A stretch of DNA of 40,769 nucleotides from Thermoanaerobaculia bacterium (GTDB taxonomy: Bacteria; Acidobacteriota; Thermoanaerobaculia; Gp7-AA8), in assembly GCA_017883235.1 (NCBI GenBank), contig JADGNY010000054.1, forward strand, positions 1 to 40,769, written 5' to 3'. Shown here piece by piece: positions 40,671 to 40,769 of the stretch. Numbering within the stretch: position 1 is the first letter of the stretch; each line of letters begins with the position of its first letter. The position numbers and the translations under genes were made by a program. The notes beneath the pieces were generated by a model that worked only from the letters and a program-made list of their open reading frames with translations, searched no databases and was not told the origin of the DNA.

Positions 40671-40769
40671 CTAGTTCCTGTCCCGCGTGAGGGTAAACCG
40701 CGATCGCTTTCGCGATGGAAGGGTGGCGTACGGTCACGATGTCTGGTGCGCTGGTGTAGCGGGGATATG

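Noticed and set aside
40466-40690. 74-codon plus-strand frame at the window end
   Set aside because: It lies across the nested palindromes and has no ribosome site or protein-like composition.
1-40769. tRNA, rRNA or known riboswitch
   Set aside because: No tRNA T-arm signature with a matching acceptor stem, no rRNA-like stretch and no riboswitch core that I could support.

Overview
The window is GC-rich chromosomal DNA from a Gram-negative (diderm) bacterium. The evidence for two membranes is two tripartite efflux systems with TolC-type outer-membrane channels, a LolC/LolE-type lipoprotein permease and MurJ. The gene mix (squalene-synthase/reductase pair, DUF4388 protein, separate B12-independent half of methylmalonyl-CoA mutase, DUF885 peptidase, many palindromic spacer repeats) and the promoter style look like Acidobacteriota to me. 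That placement is an inference, not something the sequence proves. I saw no rRNA, tRNA or CRISPR array.

Layout. 0.1-3.1 kb (minus strand): a secreted protein of unknown function, then an overlapping isoprenoid pair (squalene/phytoene synthase and FAD reductase); the reductase carries an in-frame palindromic repeat. 3.1-5.5 kb: murJ, then on the minus strand a DUF4258-DUF2283 pair with a second DUF2283 copy cut short by a repeat. 5.5-7.7 kb: two peptide-ABC ATPases without permeases. 7.8-13.5 kb: a five-gene MacAB-TolC-like export operon that includes a Yip1-like membrane protein. 13.7-16.8 kb: a truncated alcohol dehydrogenase between duplicated promoter segments, a DUF885 metallopeptidase and a two-domain VOC protein. 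16.8-17.7 kb: non-coding, with an array of about 18 palindromic 21-bp units and large hairpins. 17.7-22.6 kb (minus): a DUF1579 protein and an EmrAB-TolC-like operon behind a TetR-type dyad. 22.8-24.4 kb (minus): an unusual long ketosynthase. 24.5-27.3 kb: a small lipoprotein, an unknown protein with in-frame repeats, and the PBP4-type enzyme DacB; the last two genes lie between two related hairpin arrays. 27.5-29.4 kb (minus): two small proteins and an M19 dipeptidase.

29.6-33.7 kb (minus) is a visibly lower-GC cassette of five genes: an XRE-HTH/ImmA-IrrE protease, a PIN-like protein, an unknown 399-aa protein, a protein with a textbook PD-(D/E)XK signature, and an unknown 148-aa protein. 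It has the composition of a mobile defence or toxin-antitoxin island and is the best candidate here for an undescribed system. A second, degenerate 21-bp array (33.85-34.06 kb) separates it from the core genes. 34.1-40.4 kb returns to housekeeping: a LolC/E permease, carA, a small unknown gene, a TPM protein, a DUF4388 protein and the methylmalonyl-CoA mutase catalytic subunit. The window ends in a nested repeat.

Two themes cross the window. First, many genes have a TAnnnT -10-like hexamer ending only 6-10 nt before the start codon and no Shine-Dalgarno sequence, which suggests leaderless mRNAs; others (the first TolC, VOC, TPM, DUF1579, DacB) have good ribosome sites. Second, several families of palindromic repeats fill the spacers and have also entered at least three coding sequences, twice in frame and once truncating the gene.
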